Below, one piece after another: positions 44,246-52,844 of a stretch of 64,000 bases of DNA. The DNA is from Hyphomonas chukchiensis. GTDB lineage: Bacteria; Pseudomonadota; Alphaproteobacteria; Caulobacterales; Hyphomonadaceae. The position numbers and the translations under genes were made by a program. The notes under the pieces are model-generated. The model was not told the DNA's origin, made no database searches, and saw nothing but the letters and a program-made list of their open reading frames with translations. Location: positions 162,450 through 226,449 of the forward strand of contig NZ_AWFG01000052.1 of NCBI RefSeq assembly GCF_000682695.1. Direction: 5' to 3'. Numbering within the stretch: position 1 is the first letter of the stretch; the number at the start of each line of letters is the position of its first letter.

Positions 44246-45337
44246 TTACGCGGCCTTGATCCAGCCTTGCAGTGCTGCCGCCTCGGCCCGCACCGTTTCG
44301 GGTCCTCCAAGCACCTGCCGGTCGAATCCAATGCGTTTGAACCAGTAATGCAGACCGATCAGGTCCGTGAATCCCATCCCGCCATGCACTTCGGTGGAAG
44401 TGCGGGCGACAAAGCGATGGACTTCGCCGGTGTGTGATTTCGCGTGGCAGGCGACGAGCGATACATCCTCCGGCATCGCGCCAAAGGCGTGAGCTGCATA
44501 CCAGACAAGCGAGCGGCATGGTTCATGACGTGCGGCCATCTCTGCGCACATGTGCTTCACTGCTTGGAAACTGCCGATAAGACGACCGAACTGTTCGCGC
44601 TGTCCAGAATAATCGACAGCTTTTTCGATCATGGCCTGGCCTGCGCCAAGGCTGTCAGCGGCCAAGATCACACGGCCCGCATCGCGCAAACGGGCCGTGG
44701 TCGTTCCGTTGTCGTCGGCAAGCAGTTCTGCCTCGGTCCCTCCGAAACGCAATTCTCCGACGCTGCGGGTACGATCAATGGTAGTCAGCGGGATTGTCTC
44801 CAGCCTGAATGCATCGGCTGCAGCGAGGTGCAGCCTGCCACCTGCGTCTGCTACAATGTAAGCGTCGGCACCCTCGAAATCCAGGCAGAACAGGGCGGTG
44901 CCGTTGAGCCTCCCATCGGCAGAGGAAACGACCGCACCGTCGCGCGCCTCGATCGTCTCGGAAATCGCGACAGCTATACGCGCTTCGCCACTCGCGATCT
45001 TCGGCAGCCATTGGGCCTTTTGCTCCTCGCTGCCTGCCTCGCTCAGCGCGATAGGCGCCAGAACATGACTGGCGAGAAAAGGTACCGGCGCGACCGCATA
45101 GGCGAGCTGTTCCGCAACTATGGCAGCGTCGAGAAGGGTCATGCCGAGGCCGCCATGCTCTTCCGGTACCAGCATCCCGGGAATTCCCAGGTCCTGCACG
45201 GCGCGGAGCACTTTGTCGCTAAGCGGATTGTCACGCTCGGCACATTCGCGGACATGATCGAGCGGGCAGGTATCCGCAAGACACCGCGCAACCGCATCGC
45301 GCAACATCTGCTGGTCCTGAGAAAGTCCGAAATCCAT
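44246..45337 (-). CDS. Acyl-CoA dehydrogenase, small subunit type
   Basis: 363 aa FAD-dependent dehydrogenase. Family segments: FGLSQDQQMLRDAVARCLAD start, LVPEEHGGLGMTLLDAAIVAEQLAY, ILAADSLGAGQAMIEKAVDYSGQREQFGRLIGSFQAVKHMCAEM, VHGGMGFTDLIGLHYWFKR. Length and pairing with the gene at 45337-46587 (1-bp TAATG overlap) are those of heteromeric alpha2-beta2 acyl-CoA dehydrogenases known from steroid side-chain degradation. It oxidises an acyl-CoA to the enoyl-CoA in the cytoplasm. Substrate unknown. Confidence 0.92.
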   Translation of the reverse strand: MDFGLSQDQQMLRDAVARCLADTCPLDHVRECAERDNPLSDKVLRAVQDLGIPGMLVPEEHGGLGMTLLDAAIVAEQLAYAVAPVPFLASHVLAPIALSEAGSEEQKAQWLPKIASGEARIAVAISETIEARDGAVVSSADGRLNGTALFCLDFEGADAYIVADAGGRLHLAAADAFRLETIPLTTIDRTRSVGELRFGGTEAELLADDNGTTTARLRDAGRVILAADSLGAGQAMIEKAVDYSGQREQFGRLIGSFQAVKHMCAEMAARHEPCRSLVWYAAHAFGAMPEDVSLVACHAKSHTGEVHRFVARTSTEVHGGMGFTDLIGLHYWFKRIGFDRQVLGGPETVRAEAAALQGWIKAA

Positions 45338-46587
45338 TAGGCTGATCCCTGTTTGTGACGCGGCATGTCTGCGGTTGCTTTCGCCGCATCCGAAATCTTC
45401 GCCAGCTTCGGTTCGCGCGGCATTTCGAGGCCACGTTCAGCGATGATGTTCTTCTGGATCTGCGCGGTGCCGCCGCCTATTATGAGACCGAGCTGGAACA
45501 TGTAGTTCCATTGCCACGCGCCTCCGTCTCGCTCGCGCGGGCTGCGATGATAGAGAGTGCCCATCTCGCCCATAGCGTCGATCGCCAGTGCGGAAATCTG
45601 GTGGGCAATCTCACAGCTTTGCAGCTTGACGATCAGCTTCGCCATGCCGCCTGGCTCACCCTTGAGGTTGTTCGAAAGGTTACGCATCCCATTGCATTTC
45701 ATCGCTGACACCTCGGCTTGGAGCGCCACCAGCCGGTCTCGCAGAACCGGATTGTCGATTGCGCGATCCTGTCCGATGGGCTCGTCCTGCATCAGTGCGA
45801 TCAGCGCCTGCAGCCGGTTTTCGAGCGCGTCGGGATCACCCAGCATTCCGCGCTCATGGCCGAGGGTTGCATTCGCCACGAGCCAGCCCTGGCCCCGCCG
45901 GCCTACGATCTGGTCCAGCGGAACGCGGACATCGGTAAAGAACGTTTCGTTGAATTCGGCGTCGCCCGTCATTGTCTTAAGGGGGCGAACCTCGATCCCC
46001 GGTGTGTCCATCGAGAAGATCAGGTAGGAAATACCGTCGTGCTTTGATGCGTCGGGTTCGGTTCTGACGAGGCAAAAAATCATGTCGGCCTGCTTCGCCG
46101 TACTGGTCCAGATTTTCTGGCCATTGATAACGAACTCGCCATTTTCGACCCGCGCGCTGGTCTTGACGCTGGCCAGGTCCGATCCGGCACCGGGTTCAGA
46201 ATAGCCTTGGCACCAGACGACCTCGCCCTTCAGCGTGGGTTCGATCCAGCGATGCTTCTGCTCCTCAGTGCCGAGTTCGAGCAAAGTCGGGACGAGCATC
46301 GAGATACCTTGGTTCGCGAGCCCGCCCGGCACCCCGGCCCGTGAAAACTCTTCGGAGATAATGCGCGATTTTAGGATGTCCGGTTCGGCTCCGTAACCGC
46401 CGTACTCCGCCGGGATCGTGCGGGCTGTGTACCCTTGCTCGATCAGCAGTTTTTGCCATTGGACAGCTTTGGATGAGGGGCGGGCCGCCCGAGCCGCATA
46501 CGGTGGCGCAAGATGGCCATGCGCTTCGATGAAATCGCGCACCTGTTTGCGGAACGCGTCGTATTCGGGTCCGTAATCGAGATCCAT
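45337..46587 (-). CDS. Acyl-CoA dehydrogenase, large subunit type
   Basis: 416 aa. Conserved WCQGYSEPGAGSDLASVKTSA (FAD/substrate region, about 134-154), INGQKIWTSTAKQADMIFCL, RTEPDASKHDGISYLI, VRVPLDQIVGRRGQGWLVAN, and IIGGGTAQIQKNIIAERGLEMPREP near the C-terminus. The Y-E-G-T motif with the catalytic glutamate of medium-chain enzymes is G-G-G-T here, so the base must come from another position, as in other members of this subgroup. Forms a probable complex with the following gene product. Stop is seven bases before the DUF35 gene end on the other side of the operon order. Confidence 0.92.
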   Translation of the reverse strand: MDLDYGPEYDAFRKQVRDFIEAHGHLAPPYAARAARPSSKAVQWQKLLIEQGYTARTIPAEYGGYGAEPDILKSRIISEEFSRAGVPGGLANQGISMLVPTLLELGTEEQKHRWIEPTLKGEVVWCQGYSEPGAGSDLASVKTSARVENGEFVINGQKIWTSTAKQADMIFCLVRTEPDASKHDGISYLIFSMDTPGIEVRPLKTMTGDAEFNETFFTDVRVPLDQIVGRRGQGWLVANATLGHERGMLGDPDALENRLQALIALMQDEPIGQDRAIDNPVLRDRLVALQAEVSAMKCNGMRNLSNNLKGEPGGMAKLIVKLQSCEIAHQISALAIDAMGEMGTLYHRSPRERDGGAWQWNYMFQLGLIIGGGTAQIQKNIIAERGLEMPREPKLAKISDAAKATADMPRHKQGSA

Positions 46588-46594
46588 GTCGCTT

Positions 46595-47056
46595 CTATTC
46601 TTTGCGGGGACGGAAAACTGGCAGGCGGAAGTCGTCCCCGATCGGTTCGAATTTCAATTCCAGGGGAAGGTCGAGCTTGAGGCTGTCGCGGTCACATTCG
46701 ATCAGGCGAGTGGCCATGCGTACGCCCTCTTCCAGTTCAACCACCGCAGCCACGAAGGGGATGTCGGCGGCAAACGCCGGGTGCAGGGCCTGGTGGGTGA
46801 CGGTCCAGGAAAAAAGCGTACCCTTCCCGCTGCTGCGCTCCCACGAAAATTCCGGTGAGCCACACTTTGCGCACATATAGCGCGGCAGGTGGCGGAAGGT
46901 GCCGCAATCGCCGCAACACTGGAAATAGAGATGGCCGTCCTGACACCGATTCCAGAATTCCTGCTCGATCGGGTCCTGCGGGCGCGGTTTCGGCTTGGGC
47001 GGCGCCTTCTGCGCAGAGAGGCGCATTTTCGGTGGCAGTTCGTTCTCGTCGCTCAC
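46595..47056 (-). CDS. DUF35 zinc-ribbon/OB-fold protein, thiolase partner
   Basis: 153 aa from GTG 47056, with AGGAGGT five bases upstream and a GTGA overlap with the thiolase stop. Rubredoxin-like zinc ribbon [19 protein letters not shown] (about residues 49-67) followed by an OB fold ([34 protein letters not shown]). DUF35 proteins form complexes with thiolases or thiolase-like aldolases (Ltp2/ChsH2 in steroid degraders) or with enoyl hydratases. Adjacent coupling to the thiolase-like gene makes that partnership nearly certain. Confidence 0.92.
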   Translation of the reverse strand: MSDENELPPKMRLSAQKAPPKPKPRPQDPIEQEFWNRCQDGHLYFQCCGDCGTFRHLPRYMCAKCGSPEFSWERSSGKGTLFSWTVTHQALHPAFAADIPFVAAVVELEEGVRMATRLIECDRDSLKLDLPLELKFEPIGDDFRLPVFRPRKE

Positions 47057-48243
47057 GCAAACCTCCTGAGGATAGCGATGCTCCCGTCGCCTAGGTCGCC
47101 CCAGCCGGTTACGAGGCCGGTCTGGGCACCCACGACCTGGCGCTCGCCGCAATCGTGGCGCAGCTGGCGCACGGCCTCCACAACATGGTTGAGGCCCCAG
47201 ACGTGCGCTTCGCTGAGCAAGCCGCCATGGGTGTTGATCGGAAAGCGTCCACCCAGCTCGATCTGGCCACTGGCGACGAACTCGGTCTGACCGCCGGGCT
47301 CGCAGTAGCCGAGTGCCTCAAGTTGCAGCAGCACGATATAAGTGAAGCAGTCGTAGATCTGTAGAAAATCCATATCCTCGCGGGTGACACCTGCCATCTC
47401 GAATGCGCGCGGGGCTGCATAGCTGAGGCCGATCTTGAAGGGGTCGGGACGCGAAGGGATGTCGTCGGCGGGATAGGGGTGACCTTCAGCAGCGCCGGCG
47501 ATGCTCACCGGCACATGCGGCATGTCCTTGGCTCGCTCCATGCGCGAGACGACGACCGCACAGGCGCCATCGGTTTCCAGGCAGCAATCGTAGAGCCGGA
47601 AAGGCTCGGATATCCAGCGCGCCGAGTGATATGTCTCGACGTCGAGTTTACGTCCATAGTTGAAGGCTCTCGGATTCAACTGCGCGTGACGGTTACAGGC
47701 GAGTGCGACAGCGGCCATCGCGTCCGGTCCGACACCGTGGAGCTTGGAATGACGCATGGCGAGCCAAGCATACATCTGCACCGGCAGGAACACGCCATAG
47801 GGCATATAATAGCCCCGGATTGTGTTGGTCAGCGTATTCATGTTCATGGGTCGGGTCGTCGGCGCGCCCGGCTTCGCCCGCAGGGCAGAATATCCGTTCC
47901 AGCCAAGCGTTACCAGAACGTGGTCGCATAGCCCGCTGGCAATCGCCATGGCCGCGTTCTGCAGAGCCGTTATAGGGCTCGCACCGCCCATGTGCACCGT
48001 CGCCGCAAAACGCAGCACGTCGATGCCAAGATTGGCGGCCATTTCCTCCGACGTCGTGTAGATCGGCGGAGGCACCATGCCGTCTATGTCGGACGGTTTT
48101 AGCCCGGCATCTGCAATCGCCCGGCGCGAGGCATCGAGCATCATGTCGACCGCCGTCCGTTCGGTCCCCTTGACGAACTCTGTCTCGCCGACGCCGGTGA
48201 TCGCGGACCTGTCACTGAAATTGAAGGTGGATGAGGCACTCAT
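47053..48243 (-). CDS. Thiolase-like protein (lipid-transfer/Ltp2 type), lacking the usual nucleophile
   Basis: 396 aa with the thiolase fold: [20 protein letters not shown] start, [22 protein letters not shown] at the place of the active cysteine loop, GFRDP-type middle, and [26 protein letters not shown] near the C-terminus. At the position where thiolases have C-A-S-G, this protein has G-A-S-P, so the acyl-accepting cysteine is missing. That is the state of Ltp2-type retro-aldolases, which shorten a steroid side chain together with a DUF35 partner. A retro-aldol role is therefore more likely than thiolysis. Coupled by GTGA to the DUF35 gene and by ATGA to the COQ4-like gene. Confidence 0.9.
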   Translation of the reverse strand: MSASSTFNFSDRSAITGVGETEFVKGTERTAVDMMLDASRRAIADAGLKPSDIDGMVPPPIYTTSEEMAANLGIDVLRFAATVHMGGASPITALQNAAMAIASGLCDHVLVTLGWNGYSALRAKPGAPTTRPMNMNTLTNTIRGYYMPYGVFLPVQMYAWLAMRHSKLHGVGPDAMAAVALACNRHAQLNPRAFNYGRKLDVETYHSARWISEPFRLYDCCLETDGACAVVVSRMERAKDMPHVPVSIAGAAEGHPYPADDIPSRPDPFKIGLSYAAPRAFEMAGVTREDMDFLQIYDCFTYIVLLQLEALGYCEPGGQTEFVASGQIELGGRFPINTHGGLLSEAHVWGLNHVVEAVRQLRHDCGERQVVGAQTGLVTGWGDLGDGSIAILRRFA

Positions 48244-49019
48244 GCGTGAAGCTTGCTCCGCCGGCTGGCCTGGAAATCTCGCTCAAACGAGCGGGACAGG
48301 TCCTGAACCCCAAGATAGCAAACGGGTGGTTTCAGGTTCAAACGCCAGCGTACCTCCTCAAGTGGCGTATCGATATGCGCCTCCCAATAGAAGGTTGTCA
48401 GGTCGGCGGCATTCCTACCCCGTCGCCACGCTTCGAACGCGGCACGCGAGACCGGCAAACGGGCGCATTCGGCCAGCATCTTCGGAATTCCGATCGCAAC
48501 GATGAAGGCGATTCCGTGATTGAAGAATTGTGCGTTGCAGAACGAGAGCACGCACAATTCGTCCAGCGCATCTCGTCCATATCCGGTCACGACATGGAAC
48601 AGGTCGTGCGAATCGCGCAGGCGCTTCCGGTAGCGTGCGACTTCCGGATCGTTGAAGTCGGTTATCCCTCCCGCTTCGCTGGCATCCACCAACCCCTCGG
48701 CGGTCAACCCCTCTCCATAAACGAAATCAAGATAGGCCCGGCCCAGCGTTCCCGGTTCGCATCTTTTCAAGCGATCACGATCACACAAGGTGCCGAGTAA
48801 GTCCGCGCGTTCCAGGAGGATACGCTTCCCGGCGGAAGAGGCAGCGAACCGTCGAAAATTGCGATAATAGGAATTGCCCGACAGCGCCTTGACGATACGG
48901 AAGACCTGCGCAGTGTCTTCCTTGTCCCGGGTAAGTCGGCGCATGGCCGCAATAGCTTCGCCCGGGCGAATAGGTAGGCGTAGTTCATGCCCCTTCGGTT
49001 GGTTCAGCGCGTTGCTCAT
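48240..49019 (-). CDS. COQ4-like protein
   Basis: 259 aa from ATG 49019; the longer frame to 49277 has no start context and is antisense of the next gene. The COQ4 signature H-D-x-x-H with its surroundings is clear: [26 protein letters not shown] (about residues 144-169), preceded by [16 protein letters not shown] and followed by [21 protein letters not shown]4 is known from ubiquinone synthesis, where it binds metal through this motif and performs oxidative decarboxylation and hydroxylation at C1 of the ring. Here it sits inside a catabolic operon, coupled to a thiolase-like gene, so a role on a CoA-linked or ring intermediate is likely. That role is inference. Confidence 0.88.
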   Translation of the reverse strand: MSNALNQPKGHELRLPIRPGEAIAAMRRLTRDKEDTAQVFRIVKALSGNSYYRNFRRFAASSAGKRILLERADLLGTLCDRDRLKRCEPGTLGRAYLDFVYGEGLTAEGLVDASEAGGITDFNDPEVARYRKRLRDSHDLFHVVTGYGRDALDELCVLSFCNAQFFNHGIAFIVAIGIPKMLAECARLPVSRAAFEAWRRGRNAADLTTFYWEAHIDTPLEEVRWRLNLKPPVCYLGVQDLSRSFERDFQASRRSKLHA

Positions 49020-49042
49020 GTCATGTCCACCTTTACCACAAT

Positions 49043-50185
49043 TCAGCAGTAAGACTTCGCGCGGGCGAGTGCGAATTCCGCATCTTCGACAATTTCGCGC
49101 ATCACGTCGGCTGCGGGCCGGATCGAATGGATAAGGCCGATCCCTTGGCCCGCGAAACCCGGGATCACGTCCTTGCGCTCCGCCTTGACGCCCGACGCCA
49201 TGACGGGCCCCGAGATCATCGACTGATAGGGCATAGGCAATGGATCCTTGCCTGCCTCGATCCATGCATCGGCCCATTTGTTGCGGATCATTCGCGCAGG
49301 TTTACCGGTGATCGAGCGGCTGACGACCGTATCGGCGTCGCCGCTTTCGATGATCGCTTCTTTCTGGAATCGTTCGATGCCCGCCTCCTCGGTCGCGAGG
49401 AACGCCGTCCCGATCCACGCGCCCTCGGCACCCAACATCAGCGCGGCGGCAACACCCCGGCCGTCGGAAATGCCGCCGGCACCAATCACTGGAACGCGGT
49501 CGCCCACCGCGTCAACCACTTGGGGAATCAGCGAAATCGTGCCGACTGGCGAGTTGTGGCCGCCCCCGTCGTGCCCCTGCGCCACGATCATGTCGACGCC
49601 GGTTTCGACCACCTGCCGGGCGTGCTTGACCTTGCCGATGACAGCCATGACTTTGGTGCCGTTGGCATGCAGGCGGTCCATCCAAGGACCGGGATTGCCG
49701 AGGCCGGCAGCATAGACGGGTACCTTTTCCTCGATCACGACTTCCATCTGCGCTTCGAAGAACTCCTTCGTGAAAAGCTGCGGACTTGCCTTGCCCATCT
49801 TCGGCACGCCCGCCGCTCGCATGGCCGATTCGACATCCACTTCGGGCAGATGTTCGCGCCGTATGAAGTCGCGGGTGAATTCCTGGTATTCGCCAAGTAG
49901 TGCCGTGGGATTTTCGGACGAACCCCCGACCTGCGGGGCCGAGCCGCGTCTGACGGATGCGGGAAGAAGGGTATCGACGCCAAATGGTTTGTCGGTCATC
50001 TCGCGTGTCTGGCGGATCCAGCTGCGCAATTGGTCTGGCGAGCATGCCGCAGCCCCCAGAACGCCAAGCCCTCCGGCATTCGACACCGCAGCAGCAAGCG
50101 CGGGAACGCTCGCCCCGCCCATTCCGGCCAGTAGGATGGGGTGTTCGATCCCGAGAATTTCACAAATGCGGCTTTTGAGCGCCAT
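49043..50185 (-). CDS. Nitronate monooxygenase-like FMN protein
   Basis: 380 aa from ATG 50185 (GGAGG upstream); the frame up to 50494 is antisense of the GntR gene. TIM barrel FMN protein of the 2-nitropropane dioxygenase family: ILGIEHPILLAGMGGASVPALAAAVSNAGGLG (about 10-41), KVMAVIGKVKHARQVVETGVDMIVAQGHDGGGHNSP with the catalytic-type H-x-G-G-H, IGAGGISDGRGVAAALMLGAEGAWIGTAFLAT phosphate-binding part. In steroid degraders a relative acts as a CoA-thioester reductase or desaturase, so oxidoreduction of a CoA ester is as likely as nitronate oxidation. First structural gene after the GntR regulator. Confidence 0.9.
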   Translation of the reverse strand: MALKSRICEILGIEHPILLAGMGGASVPALAAAVSNAGGLGVLGAAACSPDQLRSWIRQTREMTDKPFGVDTLLPASVRRGSAPQVGGSSENPTALLGEYQEFTRDFIRREHLPEVDVESAMRAAGVPKMGKASPQLFTKEFFEAQMEVVIEEKVPVYAAGLGNPGPWMDRLHANGTKVMAVIGKVKHARQVVETGVDMIVAQGHDGGGHNSPVGTISLIPQVVDAVGDRVPVIGAGGISDGRGVAAALMLGAEGAWIGTAFLATEEAGIERFQKEAIIESGDADTVVSRSITGKPARMIRNKWADAWIEAGKDPLPMPYQSMISGPVMASGVKAERKDVIPGFAGQGIGLIHSIRPAADVMREIVEDAEFALARAKSYC

Positions 50186-50229
50186 CGCCTTACATCCTCC
50201 ATTCCGCGACCTTGACGGACGCAAGTTTT

Positions 50230-50970
50230 CTAAATCTGTCCCCACTTGACCTTCTGGGAAACAAGCTCGGGACTTCGTCCAGCCAGATAAGACGCGGAAC
50301 CCGACACAAGCTTGGCCATGGCCTGCCGCGCCGCTTGAGCATCCCCTGTGCGCACGGCCTCCAGAACACGGCGCAGGAATCGCAACTGGACCGCCCGCTC
50401 TTGCGCCGAATACCCGAGCGAGCGCGAGAATTCGCGGGTCAGCAAATGCATAGAGGAAGTCAGAAGGCCGAAGAGCGGATTGCCGCTGGCCCAACCGAGT
50501 AGGTCGTGAAAACGGCGGTTCAGTTCCTCGAACTGGCTTCCTGCCTCATTGCGCTCAAGCTCTTTGAGGCAATCGGCGAGTGCGCTGAGGTCGCCCGTGG
50601 TCGCGCGCTGGGCAGCATAGGCTGCGACATCCGGCGCTATGGCTTCGCGCAGTTCGAGCAGGCCCCTGAGGTCTGCTTCCATGAAATGCAAGATGAGAGA
50701 AAGACTATTCGCAAAATCGCCGGTCTGGGGGCGTGCGACCACCGGGCCGCCACTACGGCCCAGTTGAAGATGGATTACGCCCTGAAGCTCAAGGAAGCGG
50801 AGCGCTTCACGCAAGGTTGCTCTGGCGACTTCGTATCGCGCAAGCATTTCTTCTTCGCGCGGTAACCTGTCCCCCGCAACGCGTGCCCCCGCCTCGATAT
50901 CGCGAACGATGTCCTGCGCGAGCGAGAGCGCACGCTTGGCTTTCTTCACGTTATCGACCGTCGGCTGCAT
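50230..50970 (-). CDS. GntR/FadR-family regulator of the P450/BVMO locus
   Basis: 246 aa. N-terminal winged helix-turn-helix: LPREEEMLARYEVARATLREALRFLELQGVI (about residues 34-65) with the R-E-A-L-R motif; C-terminal FCD domain (about 95-225) with LRGLLELREAIAPDVA, ELNRRFHDLLGWASGN and the final metal-site histidines less obvious. FCD regulators usually repress catabolic genes until an acid or acyl-CoA inducer binds. Divergent from the P450 gene (189-bp gap with a 12-bp palindrome) and first in the minus-strand operon, so it probably controls both arms of the locus. Confidence 0.92.
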   Translation of the reverse strand: MQPTVDNVKKAKRALSLAQDIVRDIEAGARVAGDRLPREEEMLARYEVARATLREALRFLELQGVIHLQLGRSGGPVVARPQTGDFANSLSLILHFMEADLRGLLELREAIAPDVAAYAAQRATTGDLSALADCLKELERNEAGSQFEELNRRFHDLLGWASGNPLFGLLTSSMHLLTREFSRSLGYSAQERAVQLRFLRRVLEAVRTGDAQAARQAMAKLVSGSASYLAGRSPELVSQKVKWGQI

Positions 50971-50997
50971 TTCGTAGGACTCGCTCCTGTGATATTT

Positions 50998-51009
50998 ATC
51001 TTATAAGAT
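50998..51009. promoter_or_regulatory. Palindrome ATCTTATAAGAT between GntR and P450 genes
   Basis: Perfect 12-bp palindrome 28 bp upstream of the GntR start codon and 151 bp upstream of the P450 start. The gap is AT-rich relative to the genes. A second AT-rich part with CATTATAAGCTTTCTTGAC (51077-51095) could hold a promoter for the P450. Candidate operator of the adjacent GntR protein. Confidence 0.5.
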
Positions 51010-51159
51010 TTAATCTATTCATTTGCCTATAACCTACCCAATACGTCCATGATTGCAACTCCTCGTCAAGAAATCATTATAAGCTTTCTTGACTGCACCT
51101 CGCGGAAGATTTACCTTTTCAGCAACTAGCGGCTTATTGATGGGATCGAAGGGCAGGAC

Positions 51160-52422
51160 ATGAGTATCGAAACGATGGAAATGGATACGGTCGAAAAAAT
51201 CGCAGCCATTCCGATCGAGCAAATCGATGTTTCGCGGCCGAGCCTTTTTCAGAAGGACACGATTGGCCTGTTCTTCGACCGGTTACGCAAGGAGGAGCCG
51301 GTCCATTACTGCCGTGAAAGTAAAGTCGGGCCATACTGGTCGGTTACCAGGTTCGACGACATCATGGCCGTCGATACCAACCACAAAGTCTTTTCGTCGG
51401 AGGCGAAGCTCGGCGGAATTGCCATTCAGGACATGCATTCGGCGGAAGGTGCACTTGAACTTGAAATGTTCATCGCCATGGACCCGCCCAAGCACGATCA
51501 GCAACGAAAGGCCGTTACCTCTGCAGTCGCGCCGTCAAACTTGCAGTTACTTGAGCCGACAATCCGTGAACGTGCGTGCCATATCCTCGATGATCTGCCG
51601 GTAGGCGAGGATATCGACTGGGTTGACAAGGTCTCGATCGAATTGACCACAATGACCCTTGCGACCCTGTTCGATTTCCCGTGGGAGGAGCGGCGCAAGC
51701 TCACGCGCTGGTCCGATATCACAACGGCCGCGCCTGAAACCGGCATCGTCGAATCCTATGAGGCAAGGCGCGAAGAGCTCATCGAATGCGCGATGTATTT
51801 CAAAGGGCTGTGGGAGCAGCGCATCAATCAGGAGCCAAAGAACGACCTCATCTCCATGATGGCGCATTCTCCAGCGACACGGGACATGCCCTTTCTGGAA
51901 TTTCTTGGCAACCTCCTGCTACTTATTGTGGGCGGCAACGACACCACGCGCAACTCGATCAGCGGCGGTGTGCTCGCCCTCAATCAGAACCCCGACGAGT
52001 ATCGCAAACTCAATGACGATCCTTCGTTAATCACCAGCATGGTGCCGGAGATCATCCGCTGGCAGACGCCACTTACCCATATGCGCCGCACTGCGCTCCA
52101 GGACTGGGAGATCGGCGGCAAGCAGATCAGGAAAGGTGACAAGGTTGTGATGTGGTACCTGTCAGGCAACCGGGATGATACCGTCATCGACAGAGCTGAC
52201 CAGTTCATCATCGACCGTAAGAACCCGCGTCATCACCTGTCCTTCGGCTATGGCATCCATCGCTGCATGGGCAACAGGCTTGCAGAACTGCAGCTGCGGA
52301 TCATCTGGGAAGAGATCCACAAGCGTTTCGCGAAGGTCGAAGTGACCGGCGAGCCCGAGCGTCTGTTTTCGAACCTTGTGCGAGGGATCACGAAACTGCC
52401 GGTGCGGCTGCACGCTCGCTGA
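51160..52422 (+). CDS. Cytochrome P450, CYP153-like
   Basis: 420 aa soluble bacterial P450. I-helix G258-G-N-D-T-T263, K-helix E297-I-I-R300, heme-binding F362-G-Y-G-I-H-R-C369-M-G. Stretches such as AMDPPKHDQQRKAV, IIRWQTPLTHMRRTAL, IRKGDKVVMWYLSGNRD and CMGNRLAELQLRIIWEEI are those of the CYP153 family, which hydroxylates alkanes, cyclic alkanes and monoterpenes, usually at a terminal or allylic carbon. It takes electrons from the ferredoxin encoded 28 bases downstream; no ferredoxin reductase gene is in the window. First gene of the plus-strand arm, divergent from GntR. Confidence 0.95.
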   Translation: MSIETMEMDTVEKIAAIPIEQIDVSRPSLFQKDTIGLFFDRLRKEEPVHYCRESKVGPYWSVTRFDDIMAVDTNHKVFSSEAKLGGIAIQDMHSAEGALELEMFIAMDPPKHDQQRKAVTSAVAPSNLQLLEPTIRERACHILDDLPVGEDIDWVDKVSIELTTMTLATLFDFPWEERRKLTRWSDITTAAPETGIVESYEARREELIECAMYFKGLWEQRINQEPKNDLISMMAHSPATRDMPFLEFLGNLLLLIVGGNDTTRNSISGGVLALNQNPDEYRKLNDDPSLITSMVPEIIRWQTPLTHMRRTALQDWEIGGKQIRKGDKVVMWYLSGNRDDTVIDRADQFIIDRKNPRHHLSFGYGIHRCMGNRLAELQLRIIWEEIHKRFAKVEVTGEPERLFSNLVRGITKLPVRLHAR

Positions 52423-52450
52423 TGGGCTGGACTAAAATACGGAGTTTATG

Positions 52451-52777
52451 ATGGTCAAAGTGACGTTCGTTTCCAGTAATGGAACGCGGAGGGAGGTCGA
52501 GGTAGCCGAAGGCGAAACAGCGCGCGAAGCGGCGCTCTTCAACGGCGTGCCGGGCATTGACGGCGATTGCGGCGGCGTCTGCGCCTGTGCGACCTGCCAC
52601 GTTCATATCGATCCGGCATGGATCGACATTGTGGGCCGCCTCATGGAAGGCGCTGCGGAGGCCGAGCTCCTGCAATTCGCAGAGGGAGCGAACCAATATA
52701 GCCGCCTCGCTTGCCAGATCCCCATCGTGACCACGTTGGAGGGTTTGGTTTTGCACGTTCCCGCGCAGCAATACTGA
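52451..52777 (+). CDS. Adrenodoxin-type 2Fe-2S ferredoxin
   Basis: 108 aa from the second of two adjacent ATGs (52451), which has GGAG at a better distance than 52448. Cluster ligands C40-x5-C46-x2-C49 in GDCGGVCACATCHVHID and C88 in SRLACQIPI, the adrenodoxin/putidaredoxin pattern. It carries single electrons from a reductase to the P450 at 51160. Typical length and typical position directly downstream of CYP153 genes. Confidence 0.96.
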   Translation: MVKVTFVSSNGTRREVEVAEGETAREAALFNGVPGIDGDCGGVCACATCHVHIDPAWIDIVGRLMEGAAEAELLQFAEGANQYSRLACQIPIVTTLEGLVLHVPAQQY

Positions 52778-52844
52778 CGAGTCGGAGTGATGCATCGTCG
52801 TCCGCTCGGGGCGACGCCAATTCGATTTTTGAACGGAGGTCTCC

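Noticed and set aside
48240..49277. 345-codon version of the COQ4-like protein
   Set aside because: The extra N-terminal 86 codons are antisense to the FMN protein gene and have no start signal; ATG 49019 is used.
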